Source: Chitinophagales bacterium (lineage in GTDB: Bacteria > Bacteroidota > Bacteroidia > Chitinophagales > JADIYW01). From it: a stretch of 64,000 bases of DNA. The notes under the pieces are model-generated. The model had not been told where the DNA came from, searched no databases, and saw nothing but the letters and a program-made list of their open reading frames with translations. The position numbers were made by a program, and so were the translations under genes. Positions 27,596-36,826 of the stretch are shown piece after piece (the first letter of the stretch is position 1; the number at the start of each line of letters is the position of its first letter). The stretch is taken from positions 1-64,000 of the forward strand of contig JAMLHI010000003.1 in the NCBI GenBank assembly GCA_023957235.1. The letters run 5' to 3'.

Positions 27596-29197
27596 TTATT
27601 TTTCGGGTAGCAAACCTTGTTCTTTTAGCCAGTTTTTTTCTTCCGGTAGGTAATTTTGTTGAGCAAAGTCTTTTTTCTGTAAAAAAAATTTATTCAACTC
27701 AGCCCCAATATCATTATTGGTAGGTGTACCGTAATTGCCCCAACAGATTATTTTAAAAACCTTAGTAATAAGGTCAGACGCAGCTTCATGGCTTTTGATG
27801 GTTTCATTGTTTGAAATGTAATGCCAAAGCCCAATCCAGAGCCTTCTATGGATCATTGCTGTTTGTAAATCGAGCGATTTCTTGGGAATTTCTAAACTAA
27901 AATGCTCCTTGATATTTAATATGTTTTTGAAATCGGTTTTAGCAAAGCTCATGATGTAATTCCAACATTCATCTACTTTCTCATCTACCTTTTTAAAAAA
28001 TACATAGCTATTTAAAGAGCTTTTAACGGTAAAATAGAGTTGCTTATAAGACGTTTCACCCACTACATTTGTCCATGCTTTTGATGTAATGGCACTCACT
28101 TCATTTGAAACAGCATCGATACATTTCTCATACACTATTCCCGAAAATATTTGCCATTGGATCTCATCTTTTAGGAATTGCTTCTTGTATAGGGTAATTT
28201 TTAGGTCTTGGATGTTTCTAATATGGTTAACTATAAAATCTGCCTGAGAAGTCAATGCTACCAACTGCCTATTACTATTTTGCCCAGCATACTGCAAAAT
28301 ATCGTAGCCCTGCATGGACTGCCAATAAGTTTGCGAATCATCTTTGTAAAGCCGCCAGTCAGAAACAACCACTTTTATATCACCACTTCTATCATTATCT
28401 AATAGCTCTATTGCTTTTTGTGCTGTTTGTACTGCCAACACATCAAATGATGGTGACAGTGCTGCTTTCGCCATCTCCAAATCTTCTTTTACATCGTCAA
28501 TAAGTAGCACTTTAAAACCCGTCTTTTCAATGTCATTATGATTTATGCTTTCTAAAAGAAATTGATTGGCTTTTGCTAAAAAAGCATCTTTTTGCTTGTC
28601 AAAATTTTCTTTCGTTAAACCAGGTGTTGTAATTTGTGTTGCAAAATTATGCCAATCTAATGTCAGCATTTGGTTCTGGGTAAGAAAAGGTACTGCTTCT
28701 GAAAGTACAGCTCCTATATCTGCTCCGAACTTTAGGTTATGATTCAGCTTGTCCAAAACCAAGCCCTTGGTATCGCAAAGCATCAGGCTTATATCCTGCA
28801 AGGTGGCAGAGCTAAGGACAGGTAATTTTTCAGCCAAGGTATTCAATACTTTCTCTGAAAAAGGGAGTTCAAGAAATGCGGTGCCAGGAGCAAACAGGAT
28901 TTTATATTTTAAATTGTTTTTGCTTTTTTGTTCAAAATATTCCTTCTGAATAGGACTGTAAAATACAATCGGAAGTTTAGATTTTTTTACCATCCTAATT
29001 TGCTGAGCGATATCGAAACCATAGTTGTTACTGAGTCTATGGTTTTCCCAATTGAGATGGATGTTGATGAGAATATAATCAATTCCTTCAAAGTCCACTT
29101 TCAGAAAATCATGAAAAGAGGTGCATATGTTTTCTTCAGGAATTGGTTCTAGCCCCAGATTGCATAAGTGAATATATGGCAGACTTTGTCTATTCAT
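27596..29197 (-). CDS. Response-regulator protein: pseudo-receiver, intact receiver, unknown C-terminal domain
   Basis: Residues 1-130 resemble a receiver fold without its acidic pocket (YILINIHLNW, then LPIVFYSPIQKE). Residues about 227-345 form a full receiver: Asp234/Asp235 in VLLIDDVKED, phospho-acceptor Asp280 in VVVSDWRLY, Thr316 in LVALTSQAD and Lys338/339 in LYKKQF. The 190 residues after it are helical and match no output domain I know, so DNA binding is not supported. It is the last gene of the eleven-gene operon and overlaps the preceding gene by eight bases. Its N-terminal part is a paralogue of the neighbour's, sharing the VFYSPI.K motif. A partner kinase is not obvious here. Confidence 0.72.
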   Translation of the reverse strand: MNRQSLPYIHLCNLGLEPIPEENICTSFHDFLKVDFEGIDYILINIHLNWENHRLSNNYGFDIAQQIRMVKKSKLPIVFYSPIQKEYFEQKSKNNLKYKILFAPGTAFLELPFSEKVLNTLAEKLPVLSSATLQDISLMLCDTKGLVLDKLNHNLKFGADIGAVLSEAVPFLTQNQMLTLDWHNFATQITTPGLTKENFDKQKDAFLAKANQFLLESINHNDIEKTGFKVLLIDDVKEDLEMAKAALSPSFDVLAVQTAQKAIELLDNDRSGDIKVVVSDWRLYKDDSQTYWQSMQGYDILQYAGQNSNRQLVALTSQADFIVNHIRNIQDLKITLYKKQFLKDEIQWQIFSGIVYEKCIDAVSNEVSAITSKAWTNVVGETSYKQLYFTVKSSLNSYVFFKKVDEKVDECWNYIMSFAKTDFKNILNIKEHFSLEIPKKSLDLQTAMIHRRLWIGLWHYISNNETIKSHEAASDLITKVFKIICWGNYGTPTNNDIGAELNKFFLQKKDFAQQNYLPEEKNWLKEQGLLPEK

Positions 29198-30935
29198 TTA
29201 AAATACTTACTTTCCTATTTTCAAATATCAATTTCAATGGACTTTTCGAGTTTACACCTTCACATACAATAGAATTTGCTTTAAAGACTTTATTGAACAG
29301 TAAAGATTTAAAATCACTATTATCCTTGTATTTATTAAACAACAAAACAACTCTTTTCTCTAAAGTAGTTAACCAATTATCTTTACCAGAATTGTTCTCT
29401 AAACAATTATAAAAATTAATGTACAAAAGCAATAAAGAAAATGGATAAGATGTGTAAGAGGTTTTTCCGTTTTGATTTTTTACTTTCTTATGAAAATTTT
29501 TATCAAAGTCTACAATTTTTATGCTCCCCTCCAAACTTATAAAAAATATTTGCATTGCTAATGTTGCATCACTTATAGAAAAATCATTAAAACAAGCATG
29601 ATGGCTGGCTTGGTTTCGTACTTCAAAAACAAATGAAATAGCTTCATTTCCGCCGTTTTTTAGCTTTAGTAGCTCTAATATTTTACCAATATTATTACAT
29701 ACTGAAGTAGAAGTAAAGGAATCACTATAATATTCGTTTAAATTTAGGTGCTTTTGTTCAAATATAATTTCACGGTTTAAAAGTCGGCGAATAGCAAACC
29801 AGGCAGATTTCAAAATCGAAATAATTTCCTCCTTATTTTTTATATAATTATCTTCCCAGCCTTTCCCTTTTGCCTTGTCAGGTAAAGATTCAACTTCCTT
29901 CCATATTGCATTTAATTGCTTGTAAATGGCAGTATGGCAAAACCCTTCGATACCATTCTTAAAAATCTCAAAATGGCTTAATTTTTGTTCGTTTAATGCA
30001 TCAACACGAATATCTTTTACCATCCAATCGTCAACACCAAGCGAGTCGAAAAATTTATAAATTGATGTTTTGTTACTAGAACTATGAAATACATAGGGTA
30101 CAGAAGGGAACTCTTTTTTTAAAAAATCAAAGACTTTATAGCCTGATATTGATTTGATTTTAGGAATGTCTTTCCATTCATTCGATTCATGGTTCTCTGT
30201 AAGATAGAAGTCGGATAAGATTAAATCCGGTGTAATATTCTTAATTTTTTTCTTGAGTTCTTGCTCAAAATAATTCCAATTATTTTTTAGATGTATTCGA
30301 TAGTCAGCGTTAGTTTTTATTGGCTTCCCACTTGTGTTCTTAACATAAAAAATCATGGAATCGGCATTAATAAAAATAGTTTGGAGAACTAATTTCCACT
30401 CACTTTGCTGGTCATCTATAAAGAAAATCTTATTATTTTTTGTATCTATATTGGAAAGGGATAGTTTATTTCTTAAATTATCACTATTTGCCAATGCCCA
30501 ACCACTCAACAAATTTTCAGAAGCATTGTTAAACTGCGGGAATTTATTATCCAAAATAATTTGGTGTAGTTCTCTTTCGAACTGCCCATCTTCATATTTA
30601 CATTCCACAAACGGCAACAATTTCAACACATAATTTTCGGGTTTTAATCTTACCAAATCATCTTTGGAAATCGGTGAGTAGAAAACTACTTTTAACTTGT
30701 CTTGGCACTTTTCAAATTGCTTAAGCAAGTGGCGGTAAATGATTACACCACCTTGTTGTAGCATTTTTTCTACTCCTTTGAAGGTGCAATGCACATCAAT
30801 GACAAAAACAGTATCGCCAGAAGTGTCAATTACTTTTTCAAAAAGCTGCTCAATGCCATTTTTTTTGGCAAAAACTATTTCAGCAACTTTTTCGTTTTTG
30901 GCAGAAATATTGGATATGTAAACAGGATTCATCAT
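29190..30935 (-). CDS. Response-regulator protein with pseudo-receiver, receiver, and C-terminal region bearing an RX4H motif
   Basis: Residues 1-130 form a pseudo-receiver (VFVIDVHCTF, KVVFYSPISKDD). Residues about 168-310 form a receiver with an internal insertion: Asp174/Asp175 in IFFIDDQQSEW, Asp242 in LILSDFYL, Ser285/286 in VFHSSSNKT and Lys307 in WMVKD. The C-terminal 270 residues are helical and contain FVFEVRNQASHHACFND, where Arg440 and His445 form an RX4H motif like that of HEPN ribonucleases, in a comparable helical setting. If it is a HEPN domain, the protein would be a phosphorylation-controlled RNase; that is inference from one short motif. It overlaps both neighbours by a few bases and is translationally coupled. 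Confidence 0.68.
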   Translation of the reverse strand: MMNPVYISNISAKNEKVAEIVFAKKNGIEQLFEKVIDTSGDTVFVIDVHCTFKGVEKMLQQGGVIIYRHLLKQFEKCQDKLKVVFYSPISKDDLVRLKPENYVLKLLPFVECKYEDGQFERELHQIILDNKFPQFNNASENLLSGWALANSDNLRNKLSLSNIDTKNNKIFFIDDQQSEWKLVLQTIFINADSMIFYVKNTSGKPIKTNADYRIHLKNNWNYFEQELKKKIKNITPDLILSDFYLTENHESNEWKDIPKIKSISGYKVFDFLKKEFPSVPYVFHSSSNKTSIYKFFDSLGVDDWMVKDIRVDALNEQKLSHFEIFKNGIEGFCHTAIYKQLNAIWKEVESLPDKAKGKGWEDNYIKNKEEIISILKSAWFAIRRLLNREIIFEQKHLNLNEYYSDSFTSTSVCNNIGKILELLKLKNGGNEAISFVFEVRNQASHHACFNDFSISDATLAMQIFFISLEGSIKIVDFDKNFHKKVKNQNGKTSYTSYPFSLLLLYINFYNCLENNSGKDNWLTTLEKRVVLLFNKYKDNSDFKSLLFNKVFKANSIVCEGVNSKSPLKLIFENRKVSILNE

Positions 30936-31489
30936 TTGCCAAGTTTTGTGTTTACATAGGCTTGCAATTCGGCTTTCTTTGTTTTTAGCTCTGCTGTGGG
31001 AGTAGTAAGTGGGTGGGAGGTAGCGAAAGGTTCTAAAAGTGCTTCGAGTTTGGGGTCAAAACTCTGTAATGCTTCAAAAACATTGCCTCCATTTTTTAAT
31101 GCCAATGCAAATGCTTCTAAATCCCATTCAGTTGTAGCATCATCACTTACTTTTCCTTGAAAGGCAAATACGTTCTCATTCTTATTACCCAAGATAATGT
31201 CAGCTCCACCAGAATAAACAATAACGATTTTATCTTGTGGAATTCCATTTACTGCATTATTAAACTGGTCATTACTGTAATGTATAAAGATGTATTTAAT
31301 AAGATTAATGAATTGATCAAAAAATTCTTTGTGGTTACTCCAAACTCCTGTTAAGCTATCAACATTCTGCCCATTAAATTGTCTATGATGAGTGGCTGAT
31401 AAGTCATATCTTTTTAATAAGCTTACAATGTTTTCACCTCTTGTTGTGTTGCTATCAAAAATCAGTATATTAATATTATGCTCCATCAT
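30932..31489 (-). CDS. Small receiver-like protein
   Basis: The 185-residue protein opens like a receiver (NINILIFDSNTTRGENIVSL) and has a second hydrophobic strand with a small-residue turn (KIVIVYSGGADIIL), which parallels the VFYSP motif of the two larger neighbours. The acidic pair and the Lys switch are not convincing, so it may not accept phosphate. The C-terminal 60 residues are a helical, charged tail (TAELKTKKAELQAYVNTKL). It overlaps the upstream gene by 14 bases and the downstream gene by four. A role as adaptor or phosphate-independent receiver is a guess. Confidence 0.6.
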   Translation of the reverse strand: MMEHNINILIFDSNTTRGENIVSLLKRYDLSATHHRQFNGQNVDSLTGVWSNHKEFFDQFINLIKYIFIHYSNDQFNNAVNGIPQDKIVIVYSGGADIILGNKNENVFAFQGKVSDDATTEWDLEAFALALKNGGNVFEALQSFDPKLEALLEPFATSHPLTTPTAELKTKKAELQAYVNTKLGK

Positions 31490-33257
31490 GTTTATAGGTT
31501 TTATAATTAAAAATTAAGTATCGGTGATGGTCTTCAAAATTGCAGTTAGTTTTACCAACTAAACAGTTGTCATTTAGTTTTTCGTATTTAGCATTAGTGA
31601 TAAACATATCGTTATTTTTATTTTTAACAACAAAATAAAAGTCTCCTATATATACAATATTAGGTAGTATTTTTTTTAACACCTCTGGGACATTAGCTGA
31701 ATCGTATGTAAATACTGTATTGTCGTCCATATAACTTAAAATTAAGAATGTGTCTTGCTCCTTTATAGTGCCTTTAACATTGGCATCACTTAAATTTAAG
31801 ATATTCTCAGTAATAATATTATCCAAATAAATATTTAAATTCGTGATTGAATATTTCTTAAAAACTGAGGTAAGTAAATGGCTAATAGCATCTTCAAAAT
31901 ACTCCAAAATATTAACATGTATTCGCTCAGAAGTGGGGTTAATGTTAAAAGTGATTTGTGAATTAAAACCTATCAGATAAGTATTAATTTTTTTTAACAT
32001 AACATTAGAATTTCGATAAGTCACTAAACAAGTAGTATTAATTTTTAACTTTTGAATTTCATCAAGTAAAGCAATAGCTTTATTTTTAACCGTTAAGTCT
32101 GATATGTTTGAAATTTGAGCTTTGGCATCGCTTATGTTTTTAGCTACGTTATTTATCGCATCTTCTTTTTTCCACCTACTGCCATCATTGCTATGACATA
32201 AATCTGCAAAGCCACAAGTGTCAATCAAAAAAGAAAAGACCGTTGGAATTTTTACATTTACCTTCTTCTGATACAAGTGGTAAGCAACATTACCAGCTAA
32301 TACAGAGGATACTCGCTCACTAAGTATTCTAAAAAACACCCTATCTTCTTTTTCTAAAGTATTTTTATAGCCAATAATCAATGAGCCGAGAGACCGCTTT
32401 GTATTTGCTTTCTTGTCAACAAAAATTACGCTTGGTATATTCTCTATTACTACATTAAAAATGAATGATAAAAAACCATGAGCGATTATCGTATTTGCAA
32501 ATGACTCTATTAGTATCTCCTTTTCTGTTTTGTACTCAAAGAAATTGTTGTTGTTTATCCTATTTAATTGTTTGATTTTTTCAACTAACTTTTTTTTGTA
32601 ATTATCTATACTGTTTTTACAAATAAGATTTGAAATCAGAAAGTGGGAGTTGTCAGCATTTCCATTATTGTTGTATATGTTTTCATTTTTATTTGTACTG
32701 GGAATCCACTTGTTGTTAGTATCTAATAATTGTTCTTTGTATTTATCGAAAATTACTTTTTTGGTATCATCATAGCTCTTTTTGTTCCCAAAAATTTCAT
32801 AATAGGGAAACTCAAAAGAAAGTAAGTCAAGTTGATGGATATATCTTACAGCATCATATTTCTTGTCATTACAGCTGATTTTAAAAGCTACTGGTGTTTT
32901 GTCAAATAGCTTTGCAAATGTTATAGACGTTTGTATAGTAGATAAATTGCTATTAAGTCCTTTAAGATAGCTCCGAAAATACCCATAATCGGATACAATG
33001 TATTCTTCAAAACTTCTTTCGTTAAATGAGTTGAAAAAGAAGCGATTATTTGTAATTGATTTTATCTCAAATGGAAAGTCTGTTAAAGTAGAGTATGAGA
33101 ATGAAATGAATTCTAGATTATCGTATTGGTGCATCCATTGAGTGCTACAAATTTCATTAAAAAACTTGTTAATAACATCTTCAATATCATCATATCCAAT
33201 AATTGAAAAATCAATTTTGGATAAAATGTCATAATAAAATGAGGTTATTTTATTCAT
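31476..33257 (-). CDS. Large orphan protein with GAF-like segment, possible sensor of the receiver proteins
   Basis: I do not recognise the full 593-residue chain. Residues about 245-325 resemble the end of a GAF domain, in particular KRSLGSLIIGYKNTLEKEDR followed by the helix VFFRILSERVSSVLAGNVAY. A charged helical part follows (about 360-400). The C-terminal part has an FEDAISHLLTSVFKKY stretch and a later LILSYMDDNTVFTYD that weakly recall the N and G boxes of histidine-kinase ATPase domains, but no phospho-acceptor His box or GxGL motif is clear. There is no signal peptide or membrane helix. Base composition is very AT-rich, with many Asn and Lys codons. Its place before three receiver-type genes suggests a sensory or kinase-like role. 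Confidence 0.55.
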   Translation of the reverse strand: MNKITSFYYDILSKIDFSIIGYDDIEDVINKFFNEICSTQWMHQYDNLEFISFSYSTLTDFPFEIKSITNNRFFFNSFNERSFEEYIVSDYGYFRSYLKGLNSNLSTIQTSITFAKLFDKTPVAFKISCNDKKYDAVRYIHQLDLLSFEFPYYEIFGNKKSYDDTKKVIFDKYKEQLLDTNNKWIPSTNKNENIYNNNGNADNSHFLISNLICKNSIDNYKKKLVEKIKQLNRINNNNFFEYKTEKEILIESFANTIIAHGFLSFIFNVVIENIPSVIFVDKKANTKRSLGSLIIGYKNTLEKEDRVFFRILSERVSSVLAGNVAYHLYQKKVNVKIPTVFSFLIDTCGFADLCHSNDGSRWKKEDAINNVAKNISDAKAQISNISDLTVKNKAIALLDEIQKLKINTTCLVTYRNSNVMLKKINTYLIGFNSQITFNINPTSERIHVNILEYFEDAISHLLTSVFKKYSITNLNIYLDNIITENILNLSDANVKGTIKEQDTFLILSYMDDNTVFTYDSANVPEVLKKILPNIVYIGDFYFVVKNKNNDMFITNAKYEKLNDNCLVGKTNCNFEDHHRYLIFNYKTYKHDGA

Positions 33258-34263
33258 TGGTATATCTATTTATATTATCATATCCAATAGAAAAATAGGT
33301 TTGCCCTTTATGTTTTTCAGCAAGTATTTGTGCCAGTTTTACAGCATATAAAGAGCTTATTCCTAAGTTTCCAATTATTTCATTATTACGATACTGCTCT
33401 TTTAATTCCTCTATTTCCAAATCGGAAGTATAAAACATTTCATCTACCAATGCTTTTGCGGGGTCTATATGTTTAAGAGAAACATTGGGACCGTATAAAC
33501 CAAAAATAACTTGTTTGGATTCAAATGCAGGATAATAAGAGTATATCTTAATATTGGATTTGGCTCCTTTAAATACTTTTGCTACCGCTTCTGTAGAAGT
33601 GCCGTTGCCTAAACCTAAAATGGCAACATCGGGCAAACCATTTGTGCGGATATACTCTTTTGCCATTCTTGAAAAGACATAGGTTATTAAGTTTGATTTT
33701 TCTTCGCTATGGTTAGCGACATAATAGTTATAGGTACTCAACAGTTCTCTCAATTTTTCTATACAAGCATCTATGTAGCCAGGCACTTTTACTATTTCTG
33801 TTCCGGCATCTTCCATTGGTTTTATTCTTCCAGAAGGCAACATATCAGGCACAATCATAGTAAGCTGATAGCCTAAATTTTGGCAAGCCAAAGACAAAGA
33901 AATACCAGAACTACCTGATGTTACTTCTATTATTTTTGTTTGCTCTGGCTCAATAATGCCAAAAGATTCAGCTAAAGCCAAATGTATCAACCAATATCGT
34001 GAATAATGGTTATTACCCATTTCGTTTTCACATTCTAATTTTATATTTAATTGATTGTTATTATCAAGCAACAAATTGTAAACTGGCGTATTGCCAATAC
34101 CTTTATATAACTGCTGATATAGCTTTCTTCTTTGAGGTTTTAATTCAGTAAGCAGGTAAAATATTTCAGACAAATCCTCATTGCCTTCTAAAAAGGTCAA
34201 CAATTTAGGACGTTCTTGTATTTCCCTATATAAATTTGTCTTTACTCGCAATTCTTTTACCAT
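33250..34263 (-). CDS. Cysteine-synthase-fold (PLP type II) protein lacking the Schiff-base lysine
   Basis: The fold is clear from YKGIGNTPVYNL (like IGNTPL of CysK), NIKLECENEMG, IIEVTSGSSGISLSLACQNL, LTMIVPDMLPSGR and the glycine loop AILGLGNGTSTEA. In cysteine synthases the KLE..NP segment continues GSVKDR with the PLP lysine. Here it continues NNHYSR, so Tyr87 replaces Lys. The SGNTG substrate loop also reads SGSSG. A Lys used from elsewhere cannot be excluded, but standard PLP chemistry is doubtful. It may act as a ligand-sensing or structural protein, or bind an amino acid delivered by the importer encoded next to it. It lies six bases after the binding-protein gene and overlaps the next gene by eight. 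Confidence 0.78.
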   Translation of the reverse strand: MVKELRVKTNLYREIQERPKLLTFLEGNEDLSEIFYLLTELKPQRRKLYQQLYKGIGNTPVYNLLLDNNNQLNIKLECENEMGNNHYSRYWLIHLALAESFGIIEPEQTKIIEVTSGSSGISLSLACQNLGYQLTMIVPDMLPSGRIKPMEDAGTEIVKVPGYIDACIEKLRELLSTYNYYVANHSEEKSNLITYVFSRMAKEYIRTNGLPDVAILGLGNGTSTEAVAKVFKGAKSNIKIYSYYPAFESKQVIFGLYGPNVSLKHIDPAKALVDEMFYTSDLEIEELKEQYRNNEIIGNLGISSLYAVKLAQILAEKHKGQTYFSIGYDNINRYTNE

Positions 34264-34269
34264 CTTCTA

Positions 34270-35385
34270 TTATTTAATTATTTCAGGTTTGCCGTTCACT
34301 ATTTTTTTGAATATATTTTCCCTTGATACATCACCATCGCTAAAGTTGAGTGTGCCACCTGCACCATCATAATTTTTTAAATTTCGTATATACTGTGCTA
34401 CTTTAACCGGATCGTTGCCTACTTTATTTATTGCTTCTACTATCAACATAACAGCGTCATAACCATTGGCATCAGCCAACCAAGGCTCTATATTATATTT
34501 AGTTTTAACAGCATTGTAAAAACTTTTAATTTTTGCATCGGTACTTTTGGGGTCGTAAGCTGGAGTCGGAACAATTACTCCATTTGCAGCCGCTCCTGCA
34601 ATATCCAAACAACTTTTCTCTAAGAAACTTGTATTAGAAATGACAGGCAGTTGGTTCTTGTTTTCTCTAAGCTGTTTCATGAAATTACCCATTTCTACTT
34701 GGTTGCCTGCGAGGTAAATACAATCAGCATTGATGTTCTTAATTTTTGTAATGAGTGTTTTAAAGTCAACATTTTCATAATTATAAATCTCTTTAGCAGC
34801 TATAATACCACCTAAATATTTAAACTTTTTTTCAAAACTCTCCATTAATCCTATTCCCCAATCATTGTTTACATATACTACGATTGCTTTCTTAAAGTGC
34901 AGTTGATTAAATGTGTATTCAGCGGCACTATTGGCTTCCTCATTATTAGAAGGCCAATTTCGGGCAAATAAATTACCTGCACCTGTAAGCTTAGGTGTGG
35001 CTGCACCTGGAGAAAATAAGAACACATTGTTTTTTTCGGTAACAGGTAGCATGGCTAACGTAACCGTACTTGATATGTCGCCAATGATATATTTAACTCC
35101 ATCTACATTTATCAGTTTTTGTAGCGAGTTTATCGCCTCTTTATTTTCACCTTTAGAATCTTGCAAAAGAATTTCTAATTTCTTTCCACCAAGTAGAGAA
35201 TCATTGTTTACTTCTTCGAGTGCCGCATCTACACCTCTCTTTACGGCTTCCCCATAGGTGGCTAATTCTCCGGTCATTGGATTAATAAATCCTATTTTAA
35301 TAGTATCTGTTTTATTATTACAAGCACTAAAAAGAAGCACACCTAACACAACCGACAATACCGATTTAAAAATTCCCTTTATCAT
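34270..35385 (-). CDS. LivK-like type I periplasmic binding lipoprotein
   Basis: A lipoprotein signal (SVLSVVLGVLLFSACNN) tethers a periplasmic-binding fold type I domain. Diagnostic segments are IKIGFINPMTGELATYGEAV, KRGVDAALEEVN, GVKYIIGDISSTVTLAMLPV, KAIVVYVNNDWGIGL and DANGYDAVMLIVEAINKVG. The family binds branched-chain amino acids, urea, amides or aromatic acids; the ligand cannot be read from sequence. It sits 14 bases after livF and, with the permeases and ATPases, makes a complete high-affinity importer. Being cotranscribed with receiver proteins suggests a sensing role as well. Confidence 0.9.
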   Translation of the reverse strand: MIKGIFKSVLSVVLGVLLFSACNNKTDTIKIGFINPMTGELATYGEAVKRGVDAALEEVNNDSLLGGKKLEILLQDSKGENKEAINSLQKLINVDGVKYIIGDISSTVTLAMLPVTEKNNVFLFSPGAATPKLTGAGNLFARNWPSNNEEANSAAEYTFNQLHFKKAIVVYVNNDWGIGLMESFEKKFKYLGGIIAAKEIYNYENVDFKTLITKIKNINADCIYLAGNQVEMGNFMKQLRENKNQLPVISNTSFLEKSCLDIAGAAANGVIVPTPAYDPKSTDAKIKSFYNAVKTKYNIEPWLADANGYDAVMLIVEAINKVGNDPVKVAQYIRNLKNYDGAGGTLNFSDGDVSRENIFKKIVNGKPEIIK

Positions 35386-35399
35386 TTTATTTCTATTTA

Positions 35400-36110
35400 T
35401 TAATTATACAAATGGTTGTCTAAAAAATCCTGTTTTAAAAATTCTGCTTTTGCAAAGCTGTCATACAGTTTTCCTTCTTTAATTATCGCTACATGGTCAG
35501 CCAGTTCAAAAGCAACACTGTAATTATGCTCCACTAATATCATGGTTTTTTGCTTTTCTTGTTTCATCTTCTTTAAAAATACCACCGCTTCTTTTACTGC
35601 TTCGGGTGCAAGCCCTGCTGTAGGCTCATCCAACAACCAACAATCTGTCTCCTGGGCCAACAACATGGCAAACGAAAGCATCTGCCTTTGTCCGCCTGAA
35701 AGATTACCACCTCTTTTATCCATACAATTTGCCAAAGCAGGAAAATGAAAGAGACACTCTTCTTTTATGTTTGCTGCTTCTGTTTTGCTTTTATCTTTCA
35801 ATGCCAGTTCAAAATGTTCGCTCACTTTCAGCGTAGGAAATACCATGCCACCCTGCACAAACCATGATATGCCTTGCTGTTTTAAGTCCCATGTGTTTTT
35901 GTTGTTCAACTTCACACCTGCAAAGGAAATGTTTCCTGCATTATCCTTAATTATCCTTGCAATGGTTTTGAGTAAAGTGCTTTTGCCACAGCCGTTTTGC
36001 CCAATCACTGCCAATACTTCGCCTTTGCCTACGGCAAAAGAAATATCGTGCAAAACGGTTTTACCATTATAGCCCGAAGTGAGGTTTTGTATGTTTAATA
36101 TGTGACTCAT
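35400..36110 (-). CDS. livF: LivF-type ABC transporter ATP-binding protein
   Basis: This 236-residue ATPase has Walker A GQNGCGKSTL, signature LSGGQRQMLSFAM, Walker B CWLLDEPTAGL with the catalytic Glu, and the H-loop LVEHNY. The pattern VQGGMVFPTLKVSEHFELAL is LivF-like. All catalytic residues are present. It overlaps livG by four bases (ATGA) and pairs with it as the second ATPase of the importer. Confidence 0.92.
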   Translation of the reverse strand: MSHILNIQNLTSGYNGKTVLHDISFAVGKGEVLAVIGQNGCGKSTLLKTIARIIKDNAGNISFAGVKLNNKNTWDLKQQGISWFVQGGMVFPTLKVSEHFELALKDKSKTEAANIKEECLFHFPALANCMDKRGGNLSGGQRQMLSFAMLLAQETDCWLLDEPTAGLAPEAVKEAVVFLKKMKQEKQKTMILVEHNYSVAFELADHVAIIKEGKLYDSFAKAEFLKQDFLDNHLYN

Positions 36111-36826
36111 ACTGTTGCTATATCGTTAATGGTTTTAATTTTCCCGTCTTTCATTTCAATATGACCATCTGCTACTTTCAATACTTCATTAATATTATGC
36201 TCAATAATTAAGAAGGTAATTCCTTCGCTTCGCATTTGCAGTATCATATTGCTGAACCGTTCTATGGTTTGTGGATTTAGGCCTGCAAAAGGTTCGTCCA
36301 ACAAAGCCAACTGAGTGCCGTTCATGGCAATCATACAAAAAGAAATCAGTTTTTGCTGTCCGTAAGAAAGTTCTCCTGCTGTTTGGTTGCTCAACTCATG
36401 CAAACCAAATTTTGTAAGTAAGTCAAGTGCTTTTTGTTCCAGCGTTTCATCTTCCTGCTTTGCAGTTTTGGGTTTAAAAATGAGGTTCAGAAAACTGTTT
36501 CCTGTGTTGTTGTGTGCTGCCGAAACCAAATTCTCCCACACCAACAAGTTCTTAAACAGTCGTGGCTGCTGATACAAACGAATAATGCCTTGCCTGGCAA
36601 TTTCCAAAGAGGATTTGCCTGTGATGTTGTTCCCGTTGAAAGTGATATTTCCTTTTGTTGGTTTTACCAAGCCTGTAATAAGATTGAACAAAGTGGTTTT
36701 ACCCGCTCCGTTTTCGCCTGTAATAAGCGTTATGCTTTGCTTACTCACGGCAAACGAAACATCTTTGACAGGTGCAACTCCGTCAAAAGATTTGTTCAGG
36801 TTCTGTATGTTCAATAGCTCACTCAT
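36107..36826 (-). CDS. livG: LivG-type ABC transporter ATP-binding protein
   Basis: The ATPase shows Walker A GENGAGKTTLFNLITG, signature LSYGQQKLISF, Walker B LALLDEPFAGLNP and H-loop LIIEHNI. LFKNLLVWENLVSAAHN is the LivG-type Q-loop region. At 239 residues it is slightly shorter than typical LivG. Its start lies inside the end of the DUF1016-N fragment: ATGAGTGA serves as the livG start and the fragment's stop. Confidence 0.92.
   Translation of the reverse strand: MSELLNIQNLNKSFDGVAPVKDVSFAVSKQSITLITGENGAGKTTLFNLITGLVKPTKGNITFNGNNITGKSSLEIARQGIIRLYQQPRLFKNLLVWENLVSAAHNNTGNSFLNLIFKPKTAKQEDETLEQKALDLLTKFGLHELSNQTAGELSYGQQKLISFCMIAMNGTQLALLDEPFAGLNPQTIERFSNMILQMRSEGITFLIIEHNINEVLKVADGHIEMKDGKIKTINDIATV

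Noticed and set aside
27596-29197. RX6H-like string RLWIGLWH in the C-terminal part taken as a second HEPN motif
   Set aside because: Spacing and hydrophobic setting fit HEPN less well than in the neighbour, and one match of this looseness is expected by chance.
36434-36817. Plus-strand open frame of 127 codons across livG
   Set aside because: It is the reverse complement of conserved ATPase sequence including Walker motifs; no independent evidence.
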